Shown: positions 1 through 9,419, counted from the first letter of the stretch. The stretch: 64,000 nucleotides of DNA from RYN-230 sp963760405 (GCA_963760405.1 CAVXCV010000002.1:372001-436000), one strand, 5' to 3'. Program-made: numbers and translations. The notes: generated by a model from the sequence alone, not told the origin.

Positions 1-415
1 ATGGGCCTTATGTGGCTGATGGGCCCACTCTCCCCCGAGAATGTGTTCCCTAACCGTCGTGATCACGACGGTTAGGGAACACATTCGAAAAACAGCAACA
101 TCGAGTGGAGCGGTTGGGTTGGCGTTTCACTGTCGGTTCGAAGCGCCACCGCCACCCGGGCCGCTACCCGGGCCGGCAGCCCGGGCTGCCCGGCCCGGTA
201 CCTACCCGAGGCGTCCGCCGCCAGCCCGGCACCCGGCACCCGGCATCCGGAGAGGCGGCCGGGGCCGGGGCCGTGCATAGGTTCTGTTAGGAATCGGCGG
301 CCCCGCGCATGGGTCCCGCCTACATCGCGATCACGAGCCTTTCCTGGCGATTCACTGAGAGACGCCGGACTCACCACGAGCCCGGCACCAGTGAGGGACG
401 CCTTAGGAGGGCACC
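1..415. other. Intergenic region upstream of kdp operon
   Basis: No convincing gene is visible. The stretch opens with a 48-bp perfect palindrome (39-86), followed at about 150-230 by GC-rich sequence dense in CCCGGG/CCGGGC words that could fold into several hairpins. The last 100 bases before the first small kdp ORF probably hold the kdp promoter, but I cannot identify a clear -35/-10 pair or a KdpE box by eye. The short ORFs that can be read here have codon use unlike the neighbours and no recognisable domain. Confidence 0.6.
39..86. repeat. 48-bp perfect palindrome
   Basis: Two 24-base arms are exact reverse complements, meeting at GTGA|TCAC (59-66). Each arm includes GGTTAGGGAAC and ACATTC blocks. 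As RNA it would form a very long hairpin without a spacer, so it could be a bidirectional terminator for a gene lying left of the window, a protein-binding site, or one copy of a dispersed palindromic element. A related TTAGGGAAC word followed by CATTC occurs at about 52964-52993. Confidence 0.8.
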
Positions 416-505
416 GTGCTCGACCTCTTGTATATCGGGCTGACGATCGTGGTTTTCGCCGCGCTCTTCCTCCTCGTGAAGGGGGTCGAGCGCTTTGAGC
501 GCTGA
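416..505 (+). CDS. 29-aa single-span membrane protein upstream of kdpF
   Basis: A GTG start, preceded by a strong ribosome site (AGGAGG at 405-410), opens a 29-codon frame. The protein is a hydrophobic helix (LLYIGLTIVVFAALFLLV) followed by a basic/acidic tail KGVERFER. Its last 11 bases overlap the TTG start of kdpF in another frame, so the two are probably translationally coupled. Small proteins of this kind sit before kdpF in other actinobacteria, but I know of no assigned function. A role in assembling or stabilising the Kdp complex is inference only. Confidence rests on the ribosome site, the membrane-helix composition and the overlap. Confidence 0.7.
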   Translation: MLDLLYIGLTIVVFAALFLLVKGVERFER

Positions 506-584
506 GAACTGGATCGGCCTGATCGGCGGCGTTCTGCTGACGATCTACCTGTTCATAGCTCTCGTACTGCCTGAGAGGTTCTGA
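495..584 (+). CDS. kdpF: KdpF, small subunit of K+-transporting ATPase
   Basis: This 29-aa frame starts with TTG at 495 and ends with TGA at 582-584, overlapping the ATG of kdpA by one base. The protein (start MSAENWIGLIGG, end ALVLPERF) is one transmembrane helix closing with the PERF tail that is typical of KdpF. KdpF is known to stabilise the KdpABC complex in the membrane. The order F-A-B-C is the standard one. The TTG start is chosen because no ATG or GTG gives a protein of KdpF length and because it overlaps the previous small ORF. Confidence 0.85.
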   Translation: MSAENWIGLIGGVLLTIYLFIALVLPERF

Positions 585-2251
585 TGAGTAGCGCCCTCGC
601 GGGCTGGCTTCAGCTTGCCCTGCTGGTGGCCGCGCTGGCCGCGTGCTATGTGCCGGTCGGCAACTACATGGCCCACATCTTCACGACAGACAAGCACTGG
701 AAGGTCGAGCGCGGCGTCTACAAGGTGATCGGCATCGACCCGAAGGCCGATCAGCGGTGGAGCGCCTACCTGCGCAGCATGCTGGCCTTTTCCGTGGTCA
801 GCGTGCTGTTCCTGTACGGCCTCCAGCGGCTGCAGCACTACCTGCTGCAGTTCGTCGGACCGCACATGGCCAACGTCCCGCCGGCCCTGGCCTGGAACAC
901 GGCTGTCTCGTTCGTGACCAACACGAACTGGCAGAACTACTCCGGCGAGTCCACCATGACCTACCTGGTCCAGATGGGTGGCCTCGCGGTGCAGAACTTC
1001 ATGTCCGCCGCGGTAGGCATCGTGGTCGCCATCGCGCTGGTCCGCGGGTTCATGCGGTCCAGGACCGACAAGCTGGGCAACTTCTGGGTGGACGTGACCC
1101 GGATCACGATCCGGTACCTCATCCCGTTGTCGATAGTCGGCGGAATCATCCTGATGGCAGGCGGCGCGATCGACAACTTCGCCAACTACCACACGGTGCA
1201 CACCCTGTCCGGCGCGCACCAGACCATCGTCGGCGGGCCGGTCGCCTCGCAGGAGGTCATCAAGGACGCCGGGAACAACGGCGGCGGTTTCTTCAACGCG
1301 AACTCCGCGCACAGCTTCGAGAACCCGAACCCGTTCACGAACTGGTTCGAGATCTTCCTCCTGCTGCTCACCGCGTTCGCGCTGCCGCGGACCTTCGGCA
1401 AGATGGTCAAGGACAACCGGCAGGGCTATGCGCTGCTCGCGGTCATGGTGGTCATCTGGCTGGCCGCGGTGGGTGGTATCAGCTTCTTCGAGGCCCAGGG
1501 CGCCGGGATGGCCCCGCAGCTCGCACACGGGGCCATGGAGGGCAAGCAGGTCGCGTTCGGCACGCCCGGCTCTTCGCTGTTCGCCGCGTCGACCACGGTC
1601 ACCTCGACCGGGTCGGTGAACTCGTTCCATGATTCGTTCACCCCGTTCGGCGGCGGCATCGCCTTGTTCGACATCGCGCTGGGCGAGATCGCGCCCGGAG
1701 GCGTCGGCGCCGGGCTGTACGGCATCCTGGTGCTGGCGATGGTCACGGTGTTCGTGGCCGGGCTGATGGTCGGCCGGACCCCGGAGTACCTCGGCAAGAA
1801 GATCCGGCCGGTGGAGATGAAGTACGCCGCCTTGTACTTCCTGACGCTCCCCGTGGTCATCCTGGCCGCGGCGGGGTTGTCCATCGGGCTGAAGACACCG
1901 CAGGCCTCGATCCTCAACCCAGGACCGCACGGCCTGACCGAGATCATGTACGCGTTCGCCTCGATGGCCAACAACAACGGCTCGGCCTTCGCCGGCCTGA
2001 CGACAAATACGCCCTGGTACAACACGGTCGGCGGCATCGTGATGCTGCTCGGCCGGTTCGCGCCGGAGATCTTCGCCCTCGGCCTGGCCGGCTCGCTGGC
2101 CAGGCAGAGCCCCGTGCCGGCGAGCGCGGGGACGCTGGATACCAGGACACCGTTGTTCGTCGGCATGCTCGTCGGCGTGATCCTCATCCTGGTCGGCCTG
2201 ACCTACTTCCCGGCCCTCGCGCTGGGCCCGTTCGCAGAAGGACTGCACTGA
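584..2251 (+). CDS. kdpA: KdpA, K+-binding and translocating subunit of Kdp ATPase
   Basis: A 555-aa polytopic membrane protein of the usual KdpA length. It forms the K+ selectivity filter and channel of the KdpFABC pump, which scavenges potassium at low external concentration. The filter-type loops are visible: NTNWQNYSGES near residue 112, GGGFFNANSAHSFENP near residue 233 and ANNNGSAFAG near residue 460. About ten hydrophobic segments are seen. The ATG overlaps the kdpF stop, and its own TGA overlaps the kdpB start (ATGTCTG at 2251), so F, A and B are coupled. The frame is intact throughout. Confidence 0.97.
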   Translation: MSSALAGWLQLALLVAALAACYVPVGNYMAHIFTTDKHWKVERGVYKVIGIDPKADQRWSAYLRSMLAFSVVSVLFLYGLQRLQHYLLQFVGPHMANVPPALAWNTAVSFVTNTNWQNYSGESTMTYLVQMGGLAVQNFMSAAVGIVVAIALVRGFMRSRTDKLGNFWVDVTRITIRYLIPLSIVGGIILMAGGAIDNFANYHTVHTLSGAHQTIVGGPVASQEVIKDAGNNGGGFFNANSAHSFENPNPFTNWFEIFLLLLTAFALPRTFGKMVKDNRQGYALLAVMVVIWLAAVGGISFFEAQGAGMAPQLAHGAMEGKQVAFGTPGSSLFAASTTVTSTGSVNSFHDSFTPFGGGIALFDIALGEIAPGGVGAGLYGILVLAMVTVFVAGLMVGRTPEYLGKKIRPVEMKYAALYFLTLPVVILAAAGLSIGLKTPQASILNPGPHGLTEIMYAFASMANNNGSAFAGLTTNTPWYNTVGGIVMLLGRFAPEIFALGLAGSLARQSPVPASAGTLDTRTPLFVGMLVGVILILVGLTYFPALALGPFAEGLH

Positions 2252-4375
2252 TGTCTGTGACAACGACACCCGGCGCCCCGGCCGGTGCGGGCAAGACGGC
2301 CGACGGCGCCCAGCCGCACCGGGTCGGCGGCGGCACGCTCGACGCCAAGACACTCTGGAAGGCAACTCCGGGCGCCTTCAAGAAGCTGGACCCGCGAGTC
2401 CAGCTCAAGAACCCGGTCATGTTCGTGGTCGAGGTCGGCGCCGCGCTGACCACGGGCACGGCCATCGCCCACCCGTCGGTCTTCAACTGGACGATCGTCG
2501 TCTGGCTCTGGCTGACCGTGCTCTTCGCCAACCTGGCGGAGGCGGTGGCCGAGGGCCGCGGCAAGGCGCAGGCGGAGACGCTGCGCCGGACCAAGCGGGA
2601 GACCGTGGCCCGGCGGCTGACCGGCTGGCAGCCGGGTCAGACCCAGATCCACGAGGAGGAGGTGCCCGGCACCGAGCTGACCCTCGGCGACTTCGTCGTG
2701 GTCCAGGCGGGCGAGATCATCCCCGGCGACGGCGACGTCGTAGAGGGCGTCGCCTCGGTCAACGAGTCGGCCATCACCGGCGAGTCCGCCCCGGTCATCC
2801 GCGAGTCCGGCGGCGACCGGTCCGCGGTCACCGGCGGCACCAAGGTGCTGTCCGACCGGATCGTGCGTGAAGATCACCTCCAAGCCCGGCGAGACCTTCA
2901 TCGACCGGATGATCGCCCTGGTCGAAGGCGCGCAGCGGCAGAAGACACCGAACGAGCTGGCGCTGAACATTCTGCTGGCCGCGCTGACGATCATCTTCAT
3001 GCTCGCGGTGATCACCCTGCAGCCGATGGCGTTCTACTCCAAGGCACCGCAGAGCCTCGTCGTCCTGGTGGCGCTGCTCGTGGCGCTGATCCCGACCACG
3101 ATCGGCGCACTGCTGTCCGCGATCGGCATCGCCGGCATGGACCGGCTGGTCCAGCGGAACGTGCTGGCCATGTCCGGGCGCGCGGTGGAGGCGGCGGGCG
3201 ACGTGAACACGCTGCTGCTGGACAAGACCGGCACGATCACCATCGGCAACCGGCAGGCGACCGAGTTCCTGCCGGTGGACGGGGTGCAGCCGGCCGAGCT
3301 GGCCGACGCGGCCCAGTTGTCCAGCATGGCCGACTACACCCCGGAAGGCCGGTCCATCGTGGTGCTGGCGAAGGACCAGTACGGCCTGCGGGAGCGGCAC
3401 GAAGGCGAACTGCAGGGTGCGGAGTTCGTGGAGTTCACCGCGCAGACCCGGATGAGCGGCGTGGACCTGGCCGACGGCCGGCAGGTCCGCAAGGGCGCCG
3501 CCGCCTCCGTCTCCCAGTGGATCCGGGACAACGGCGGCACTCCGCCCGCTGGCCTCGGGCAGATGGTGGACAGCATCTCGGGCGTCGGCGGCACGCCGCT
3601 CGTCGTCGCGGAGCGGGCCAACGGTTCCGCGAAGGCGCTGGGCGTGATCTACCTCAAGGACATCGTCAAGGAGGGCATCGCCGAGCGGTTCGCCGAGATG
3701 CGCACCATGGGCATCCGGACCGTCATGATCACCGGTGACAACCCGCTGACCGCGAAGGCCATCGCGGACGAGTCCGGGGTGGACGACTTCCTCGCCGAGG
3801 CCACGCCCGAAGACAAGATGGCGCTGATCAAGAAGGAGCAGGAAGGCGGCAAGCTGGTCGCGATGACCGGGGACGGCACCAACGACGCCCCCGCCCTCGC
3901 CCAGGCCGACGTCGGGGTGGCCATGAACACCGGGACCTCCGCGGCCAAGGAGGCCGGGAACATGGTGGACCTGGACTCCAACCCGACCAAGCTCATCGAG
4001 ATCGTGGAGATCGGCAAGCAGTTGCTGATCACCCGCGGCGCGCTGACCACCTTCTCCATCACCAATGACGTGGCCAAGTACTTCGCCATCATCCCGGCCA
4101 TGTTCGCCAGCGTGATTCCCAGCCTGGGCAAGCTCAACATCCTGCACCTGCACAGCCCGGAGTCGGCGATCACGTCGGCGATCATCTTCAACGCGCTGAT
4201 CATCGTCGCGCTGATCCCGCTGGCCCTGCGGGGTGTGCGCTACCGGCCGGCCTCGGCGTCATCGATGCTCCGCAGGAACCTGCTGATCTACGGCGTCGGC
4301 GGGCTGATCATCCCGTTCGTCGGCATCTGGGCTATCGACTTGATCGTCCAGTACATTCCAGGATTCGGTGGTTGA
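2251..4375 (+). CDS. kdpB: KdpB, ATP-hydrolysing subunit of Kdp ATPase (frame broken near 2864)
   Basis: This is the P-type ATPase subunit that powers K+ import. Reading from 2251 gives the cytoplasmic N-terminus, first membrane helices and the TGES actuator loop (near residue 176). After VLSDRIV the frame is lost. Shifting by one base at about 2862-2867 restores VKITSKPGETFIDRM and then the rest: phosphorylation motif DKTGTIT (Asp codon 3221-3223), MITGDNPLTAKAIA, GDGTNDAPALAQADVGVAM (near 3870) and C-terminal helices. The cause is one extra base next to GTGCGTG. Repaired, the protein is about 707 aa, normal for KdpB. Every catalytic motif is intact on both sides, so a sequencing error is more likely than inactivation. 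kdpC follows 6 bases after the stop. Confidence 0.95.
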
Positions 4376-4381
4376 TCTGAC

Positions 4382-5026
4382 ATGAATCGCCTGCCAAGCA
4401 CCGCTCGGCAGCTCCTCGCCGCGCTGCGCGGGCTGCTGCTCTTCACCGTGCTCACCGGGATCATCTACCCGGTGGTCATGTTCGGGGTGGCCCAGGGGGC
4501 CTTCCACAACCAGGCCAACGGCTCCCTGGTCAGCTACAACGGCCACGTGGTCGGCTCCAGCCTGCTGTGCCAGGAGTTCGTGAACGCCAAGGGCGCCCCG
4601 CTGGTGCAGTACTTCCAGCCCCGGCCGTCCAACGCGGTCAACGCGGAGGTCAAGACCGACTACGGCTGCGACCCCGGCTTCTCGGCCGCGTCCAACCTGG
4701 GCCCCAACAACTCCACGCTGGTGCAGCTGATCAAGCAGCGGCAGCAGGCCTACGCCGCGCTCAACCACGTGAAGGTCTCCAGCATCCCGCCGGACGCGGT
4801 GACCGCGTCCGGGTCCGGCCTGGACCCGGACATCTCCCCGCAGAACGCCTACCTCCAGGTGAACCGGGTCGCCGCGGCACGGCACGCCAGCCCAACCGCG
4901 GTCCGGGCCCTGGTCAGCCGGTTCGTCCAGGGCCGGAACCTGGGCTTCCTCGGCGAGCCGCGGGTGGACGTCCTGACCCTCAACATCGCGCTCGACCAGC
5001 AGTTCCCGCTGCGGGCCGGGCACTGA
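4382..5026 (+). CDS. kdpC: KdpC, accessory subunit of Kdp ATPase
   Basis: A 214-aa protein with one N-terminal transmembrane helix (about residues 13-37) and a periplasmic-type domain facing out. KdpC bridges KdpA and KdpB and raises ATP affinity. Family signatures visible are GIIYPVVMFGVAQ, the QYFQPRPS segment, SASNLGPN-like FSAASNLGPNNS, and VNAYLQVNRV-like QNAYLQVNRVAAAR. Its length is close to that of other actinobacterial KdpC proteins. It follows kdpB after 6 bases, and the regulator kdpE follows after 29 bases, so it is part of one operon. Confidence 0.95.
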   Translation: MNRLPSTARQLLAALRGLLLFTVLTGIIYPVVMFGVAQGAFHNQANGSLVSYNGHVVGSSLLCQEFVNAKGAPLVQYFQPRPSNAVNAEVKTDYGCDPGFSAASNLGPNNSTLVQLIKQRQQAYAALNHVKVSSIPPDAVTASGSGLDPDISPQNAYLQVNRVAAARHASPTAVRALVSRFVQGRNLGFLGEPRVDVLTLNIALDQQFPLRAGH

Positions 5027-5055
5027 CCCGCCGGAACCGGACGGAGCGAACACAG

Positions 5056-5835
5056 ATGGCCGCAGGCGCGGGAGCCCCGGACCCCTCCCCGGGCGCTCCC
5101 GCGCCTGCCTCGCTCCCCCGGCCCCGGATCCTCATCGTGGAGGACGAGCCCGCCCTGCTCCGGGCGCTGCGGATCAACCTGCGGGCGCGCAGCTACGAGG
5201 TGGTGACCGCGGCGGCGGGCCAGGCGGCCCTGGACGAGGCGGCCCGGCAGCCGCCGGATGCGGTGATCCTCGACCTCGGCCTGCCTGACCTGGACGGGGT
5301 AGAGGTCATCCGGCAGCTACGCGGCTGGTCCCGGGCCCCGGTCATCGTGCTGTCCGGGCGGACCGGGCCGGGAGACAAGATCGGCGCCCTGGACGCGGGC
5401 GCGGACGACTACGTGACCAAGCCGTTCTCCATGGCCGAACTGCTGGCCCGGCTGCGGGCCGTGCTGCGCCGGGACGCGGGCGAGCCGCGCGGGCCGCGGG
5501 TGACCATCGGCCGGTGCGACATCGACCTGGCCGCGCACACCGTGACCCGGGACGGCGCGCCGGTGCGGCTCACCCCTACCGAGTGGCGGCTGCTGGAGAT
5601 CCTGGCCCGCCACCCCGGCCAGCTGATCAGCGCCCGTCGCCTGCTCACCGAGGTCTGGGGCCCGGAGTTCGCCACCAGCACTCACTACCTGCGGTTCCAC
5701 ATGGCCCGGCTGCGCCGCAAGCTGGAGGACGACCCGGCCCGGCCGCGCCACCTGCTGACTGAGCCTGGCATGGGTTACCGGTTCCAGGTAAACCGGAACC
5801 AGACCACCGTGCCCCGGACATCACCATCGGCATAA
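5056..5835 (+). CDS. kdpE: KdpE-like OmpR-family response regulator (copy 1)
   Basis: A 259-aa regulator. The receiver domain (about residues 22-140) has the acidic pair in VEDEP, the phospho-acceptor Asp in VILDLGLPDLDG, and the Lys in YVTKPF. The winged-helix DNA-binding domain (about residues 150-245) shows LTPTEWRLLEILARHPG and LTEPGMGYRF, as in KdpE. It is expected to switch on kdpFABC when phosphorylated by KdpD. The ATG at 5056 is chosen because the frame upstream only shadows kdpC. It is the last gene of the kdpFABCE run. Oddly, kdpD lies 900 bases away behind an opposite-strand gene, and a second kdpE-like gene lies at 18192. Confidence 0.9.
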   Translation: MAAGAGAPDPSPGAPAPASLPRPRILIVEDEPALLRALRINLRARSYEVVTAAAGQAALDEAARQPPDAVILDLGLPDLDGVEVIRQLRGWSRAPVIVLSGRTGPGDKIGALDAGADDYVTKPFSMAELLARLRAVLRRDAGEPRGPRVTIGRCDIDLAAHTVTRDGAPVRLTPTEWRLLEILARHPGQLISARRLLTEVWGPEFATSTHYLRFHMARLRRKLEDDPARPRHLLTEPGMGYRFQVNRNQTTVPRTSPSA

Positions 5836-5935
5836 CCGCTGTGCCCCCACTTGTCCGAAAGGCCCGCAACGACACCCAGTCCGTGTCCTGATTCGGCCAG
5901 GTCCAGCGCCCGGGCGCCGGGGAACCGGCCTGCAG

Positions 5936-6373
5936 TTAGCTGGGGTAGCCGTTGGCCCGGGGGGTGTGGCGGCCGGTGATCGAGCCGGGCACGATCCGGA
6001 CCCAGAAGATGCGGTCCACCCCGCTGGCCCACGAGTGCAGCCGGAGCGCTTCCAGCCGGCGGATGTCCGAGTCGTCCAGCACCAGCTCGGCCCGGCCGGT
6101 GATCAGCACGCTCCACCCGGACTGGCTCCGCTCGTCGTAGTCGTCGGCCTCGAACGCGACCTGTTCCTGATCCTGGGCCACCGCCAGCTTCGTCCCGTAG
6201 GCGGTGCGGAAGATCACATCCTGGCCGTCCACGACGTAGTTGACCGGGAGGATCACGGTCTCGCCGTCCGCGTGGAAGCCGATCCGCCCCAGCGGGACCG
6301 AGGCGAGCAACCGCAGGCAGGCGTCGAGCGGCAGGGTCTCGAGCCCAGCATGATCGACTGGGTAACTGGACAT
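5936..6373 (-). CDS. Pyridoxamine 5'-phosphate oxidase-like FMN-binding protein
   Basis: A 145-aa protein of the small split-barrel flavin-binding family. It has the usual opening LACLRLL-type segment (LDACLRLLASVPLGRIGF), the strand VILPVNYVVDGQDVIFRT, then KLAVAQDQEQVAFEADDYD and GWSVLITGRAEL. These match actinobacterial proteins that bind FMN, F420 or heme, and are often stress-linked. The substrate cannot be told. The start at 6373 is chosen because GGAGGTGACC precedes the ATG. The longer upstream frame lacks a ribosome site and reads low-complexity sequence. The gene lies between kdpE and kdpD on the opposite strand, divergent from kdpD. Confidence 0.85.
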   Translation of the reverse strand: MSSYPVDHAGLETLPLDACLRLLASVPLGRIGFHADGETVILPVNYVVDGQDVIFRTAYGTKLAVAQDQEQVAFEADDYDERSQSGWSVLITGRAELVLDDSDIRRLEALRLHSWASGVDRIFWVRIVPGSITGRHTPRANGYPS

Positions 6374-6739
6374 GGTCACCTCCAGGGCGAGCAGCGGCCC
6401 TAGTGCCATCGTGCGGCCGCCGCCCGCGGCCGCGTCAGGGCCGGAGGTCACTCGCGCCGAGGACTTTCGCGGTCGGCCGGGCCGCGTCCCTGGTGGTGGA
6501 GCTGACCAGCGCGGATAGCGGCGCATGGATTCCGCATGCATCCGGCCGCCGGCCGCATGGATCGCGTTAGCAACGCCTGCCAGCCTGGTATACCCGGGAT
6601 GACCATGCTCTTTCCGAAGTCGCATTATTCAAGGACCAGCTCATGCTTGTCGTCGCCGTGACCTGCACCGACCGCTTGCGCAGGCCCAGCCGGCCTGCGC
6701 TGGCCAGCCGGTCTGAATAATGCTCCTGGTGGAGAGGTC
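6374..6739. other. Divergent intergenic region before kdpD
   Basis: This 366-base gap separates the leftward FMN-binding gene from rightward kdpD. It should hold both promoters. An inverted repeat, GCATTATTCA at 6622-6631 and TGAATAATGC at 6714-6723, brackets an 82-base core that contains the hairpin CGCAGGC...GCCTGCG. It is the most AT-rich word pair in the area, and the right arm lies just before the kdpD ribosome site (GGAGAGG). No gene is convincing here. Confidence 0.55.
6622..6723. repeat. 10-bp inverted repeat flanking an 82-bp core
   Basis: GCATTATTCA and its exact reverse complement lie 82 bases apart immediately upstream of kdpD. The AT-rich arms stand out in GC-rich DNA. They could be operator half-sites, the ends of a very small non-coding mobile element, or chance. 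There is no obvious target duplication. Confidence 0.5.
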
Positions 6740-9376
6740 ATGAGTGAGCAGGAACGCGGCCAGCTCCGGATCTACCTCGGGGCCGCCGCCGGGGTCGGCA
6801 AGACCTTTGCCATGCTCGGCGAGGGCCACCGCCGGATCGAGCGGGGCGCCGACGTGGTGGTGGCGTACGCGGAGACGCATGGGCGCCCGCACACCGCGGC
6901 GTTGCTGGCGGGCCTGGAGGTGATCCCCCGCGCCCGGCTGTCCTACCGGGGCGCCACGTTCGAGGAGATGGACGTGGACGCGGTGCTGGCACGCCGCCCG
7001 GAGATCGCGCTGGTCGACGAGTTCGCGCACACGAACGTGCCCGGCTCGCGGAACGCCAAGCGCTGGCAGGACGTGGAGGAACTGCTGGCCGCGGGCATCG
7101 AGGTGATCTCCACGGTCAACGTGCAGCACCTGGAATCGCTGAACGACGTGGTCCAGAAGATCACCGGGGTGCCGCAGCGGGAGACCGTGCCGGACGCCAT
7201 GGTCCGCGCGGCCGACCAGGTCGAACTGGTCGACATGACCCCGGAGGCGCTGCGCCGCCGGATGGCGCACGGGAACATCTACCCGCCGGAGAAGATCGAC
7301 GCCGCGCTGACCAACTACTTCCGCACCGGCAACCTGACCGCGCTGCGCGAGCTCGCCCTGCTCTGGCTGGCCGACAAGGTGGACGAAGGGTTGCAGCGCT
7401 ACCGCGAGGCGCACGGCATCCGCGACACCTGGGAGGCCCGGGAGCGGGTGGTGGTCGCGCTGACCGGCGGCCAGGAGGGCGAGCAGCTGATCCGCCGCGC
7501 GGCCCGGATCGCCGCCCGGTCCACCGGCGGTGACCTGCTCGCCGTGCACGTGACCCGGTCAGACGGGCTGACCGGCGCGAACCCGGCCGCGCTGGCCGAG
7601 CAGCGGCGCCTGATCGAGTCGCTCGGCGGGACCTATCACCAGGTGGTCGGCGACTCCATCCCGGAAGCCCTGCTCAGCTTCGCCCGGGCGGAGAACGCCA
7701 CCCAGCTGGTGCTCGGCGCCAGCCGGCGGTCCTGGCTGGCCACGCTGCTCACCGGGCCCGGCACCGCGGGCCGGACCATCCGCGGCTCGGGCGATATCGA
7801 CGTGCACATCGTGACCCACTCCCGGATGGGCCGCGGCCGGGGGCTGCCCCGGTCCCGGGGCGGCCTCACCCCGCGCCGCAGGCTGTCCGGCTACGCGCTG
7901 GCGGTGCTGCTCTGCCCGCTGCTCACGCTGGCCCTGGCCGGGTTGCGCGGGCACCTGAACCTGACCAGCGACGTCCTGTCGTTCCTGGTGGCGGTGATCG
8001 CGGTGGCGCTGGTCGGCGGGCTGGTGCCCGCGGTGCTGGTCGCGGTGGCCGGGTCGCTGCTGCTCAACTACTACTTCACCCCGCCGATCCACAAGTGGAC
8101 CATTGCCGAGGCCAACAACGCGCTGGCGCTCGGCGTGTTCGTCGCGGTCGCGCTGGTGGTCAGCTCGGTGGTGGACATCGCGGCCCGGCGCACCCGGCAA
8201 GCGGCCCGGGCCAGCGCCGAATCCGAGCTGCTGGTGACCGCCTCGGGCAGCGTGCTGCGCGGCCAGCGCGCGGTCGAGGCCGTGCTCGACCGGGTCCGCG
8301 AGGCATTCGGCATGGAATCGGTGACGCTGCTGGAATGCGGCCCGGGGCCGGGCGGGCCGGCCGCGGGCACGGCGCCCGCTTCCGGTGTCGTGGGCGCGGC
8401 CGCGACCCGCGGGCCGACCGCGGGCTGGCGGGCGGTGGCGCATTCCGGGGAGCCGCCGGTGGCCCGGCCCTCGGACGCGGACGTGGAGGTGCCGGTGGCC
8501 GAGACGCTGTCGCTGGCGCTGCGCGGGCCCGCCCTGCCCGCCGCGGACCGGCGGGTGCTCGGCGCGTTCGCCTCTTACGCCGCGGTCGCCCTGGAACAGC
8601 AGCGGCTGGCCGCCGAGGCGGAGGCCGCCCGGCCCATCGCCGAGGCAGACCGGATGCGCACCGCGCTGCTCGCCGCGGTCAGCCATGACCTGCGCACCCC
8701 GCTGGCCTCAGCCAAGGCCGCGGTGACCAGCCTGCGCTCCGCGGACGTGCAGTGGAGCGCGGAAGACCGGGAGGAGCTGCTTGCCACCGCGGACGAATCG
8801 CTGGACCGGCTCACCCACCTGGTGGACAACCTGCTCGACATGAGCCGACTGCAGGCGGGCGCGCTGTCGGTGTTCCCGCGGCCGGCCGGGCTGGAGGAGA
8901 TCGTCGCCCGGGCCCTGGATGACCTGGGCACGCCCGGGCGGAGCGTGACCGTGGACATCCCCGACTCGCTGCCCGAGGTCCGGGTGGACCCGGCGATCCT
9001 GGAACGCGTCATCGTGAACCTGATCCAGAACGCGCTGCGCTACTCCCCGGCCGGGTCCCCGCCGCTGCTCGCCGCGAGCACGCTGGCCGACCGGGTCGAG
9101 CTGCGGGTGGTGGACCGCGGGCCGGGTATCCCCCGGTCGCACCGGGAGCGGATGTTCGTGCCGTTCCAGCGGCTCGGTGACACCGACAACACCACCGGGG
9201 TGGGCCTCGGCCTGGCCCTGTCCCGCGGGCTCACCGAGGCCATGGGCGGCACCCTGGACCCGGACGAGACCCCGGGCGGCGGACTGACCATGACGCTGTC
9301 GCTGCCCGCGGTGCCCGCGCCAGCCCAGCCGGCCACCGCCGCGCTGGACGAGCGGGAACCGGAGTCGAGCCGGTAG
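6740..9376 (+). CDS. kdpD: KdpD, K+-responsive sensor histidine kinase
   Basis: An 878-aa membrane sensor of standard KdpD architecture. The N-terminal KdpD domain (about residues 8-215) carries the Walker A motif GAAAGVGKTFAML and LVDEFAHTNVPGSRN. It is followed by a universal-stress-like domain (about 245-370), four membrane helices (about 385-500), a GAF-like stretch, HisKA with the phospho-acceptor His649 in AVSHDLRTPLAS, and a HATPase domain (NLIQNALRYS, DRGPGIP, GVGLGLALS). It senses K+ or turgor and phosphorylates KdpE. The start ATG follows GGAGAGG. Its usual partner gene kdpE does not follow. Instead a WD40/caspase island begins 43 bases after the stop, and a kdpE-like gene is found only beyond it. 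Confidence 0.95.
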   Translation: MSEQERGQLRIYLGAAAGVGKTFAMLGEGHRRIERGADVVVAYAETHGRPHTAALLAGLEVIPRARLSYRGATFEEMDVDAVLARRPEIALVDEFAHTNVPGSRNAKRWQDVEELLAAGIEVISTVNVQHLESLNDVVQKITGVPQRETVPDAMVRAADQVELVDMTPEALRRRMAHGNIYPPEKIDAALTNYFRTGNLTALRELALLWLADKVDEGLQRYREAHGIRDTWEARERVVVALTGGQEGEQLIRRAARIAARSTGGDLLAVHVTRSDGLTGANPAALAEQRRLIESLGGTYHQVVGDSIPEALLSFARAENATQLVLGASRRSWLATLLTGPGTAGRTIRGSGDIDVHIVTHSRMGRGRGLPRSRGGLTPRRRLSGYALAVLLCPLLTLALAGLRGHLNLTSDVLSFLVAVIAVALVGGLVPAVLVAVAGSLLLNYYFTPPIHKWTIAEANNALALGVFVAVALVVSSVVDIAARRTRQAARASAESELLVTASGSVLRGQRAVEAVLDRVREAFGMESVTLLECGPGPGGPAAGTAPASGVVGAAATRGPTAGWRAVAHSGEPPVARPSDADVEVPVAETLSLALRGPALPAADRRVLGAFASYAAVALEQQRLAAEAEAARPIAEADRMRTALLAAVSHDLRTPLASAKAAVTSLRSADVQWSAEDREELLATADESLDRLTHLVDNLLDMSRLQAGALSVFPRPAGLEEIVARALDDLGTPGRSVTVDIPDSLPEVRVDPAILERVIVNLIQNALRYSPAGSPPLLAASTLADRVELRVVDRGPGIPRSHRERMFVPFQRLGDTDNTTGVGLGLALSRGLTEAMGGTLDPDETPGGGLTMTLSLPAVPAPAQPATAALDEREPESSR

Positions 9377-9419
9377 CCGGGGTCCGCTGGGCCTGGCGGG
9401 TGTCACGGCGAGGAGTACG

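Noticed and set aside
545..2365. Long open frame (606 codons) antisense to kdpA
   Set aside because: Frames opposite GC-rich genes stay open by codon bias. The product is Arg/Gln/His-rich without any domain and lies exactly over kdpA.
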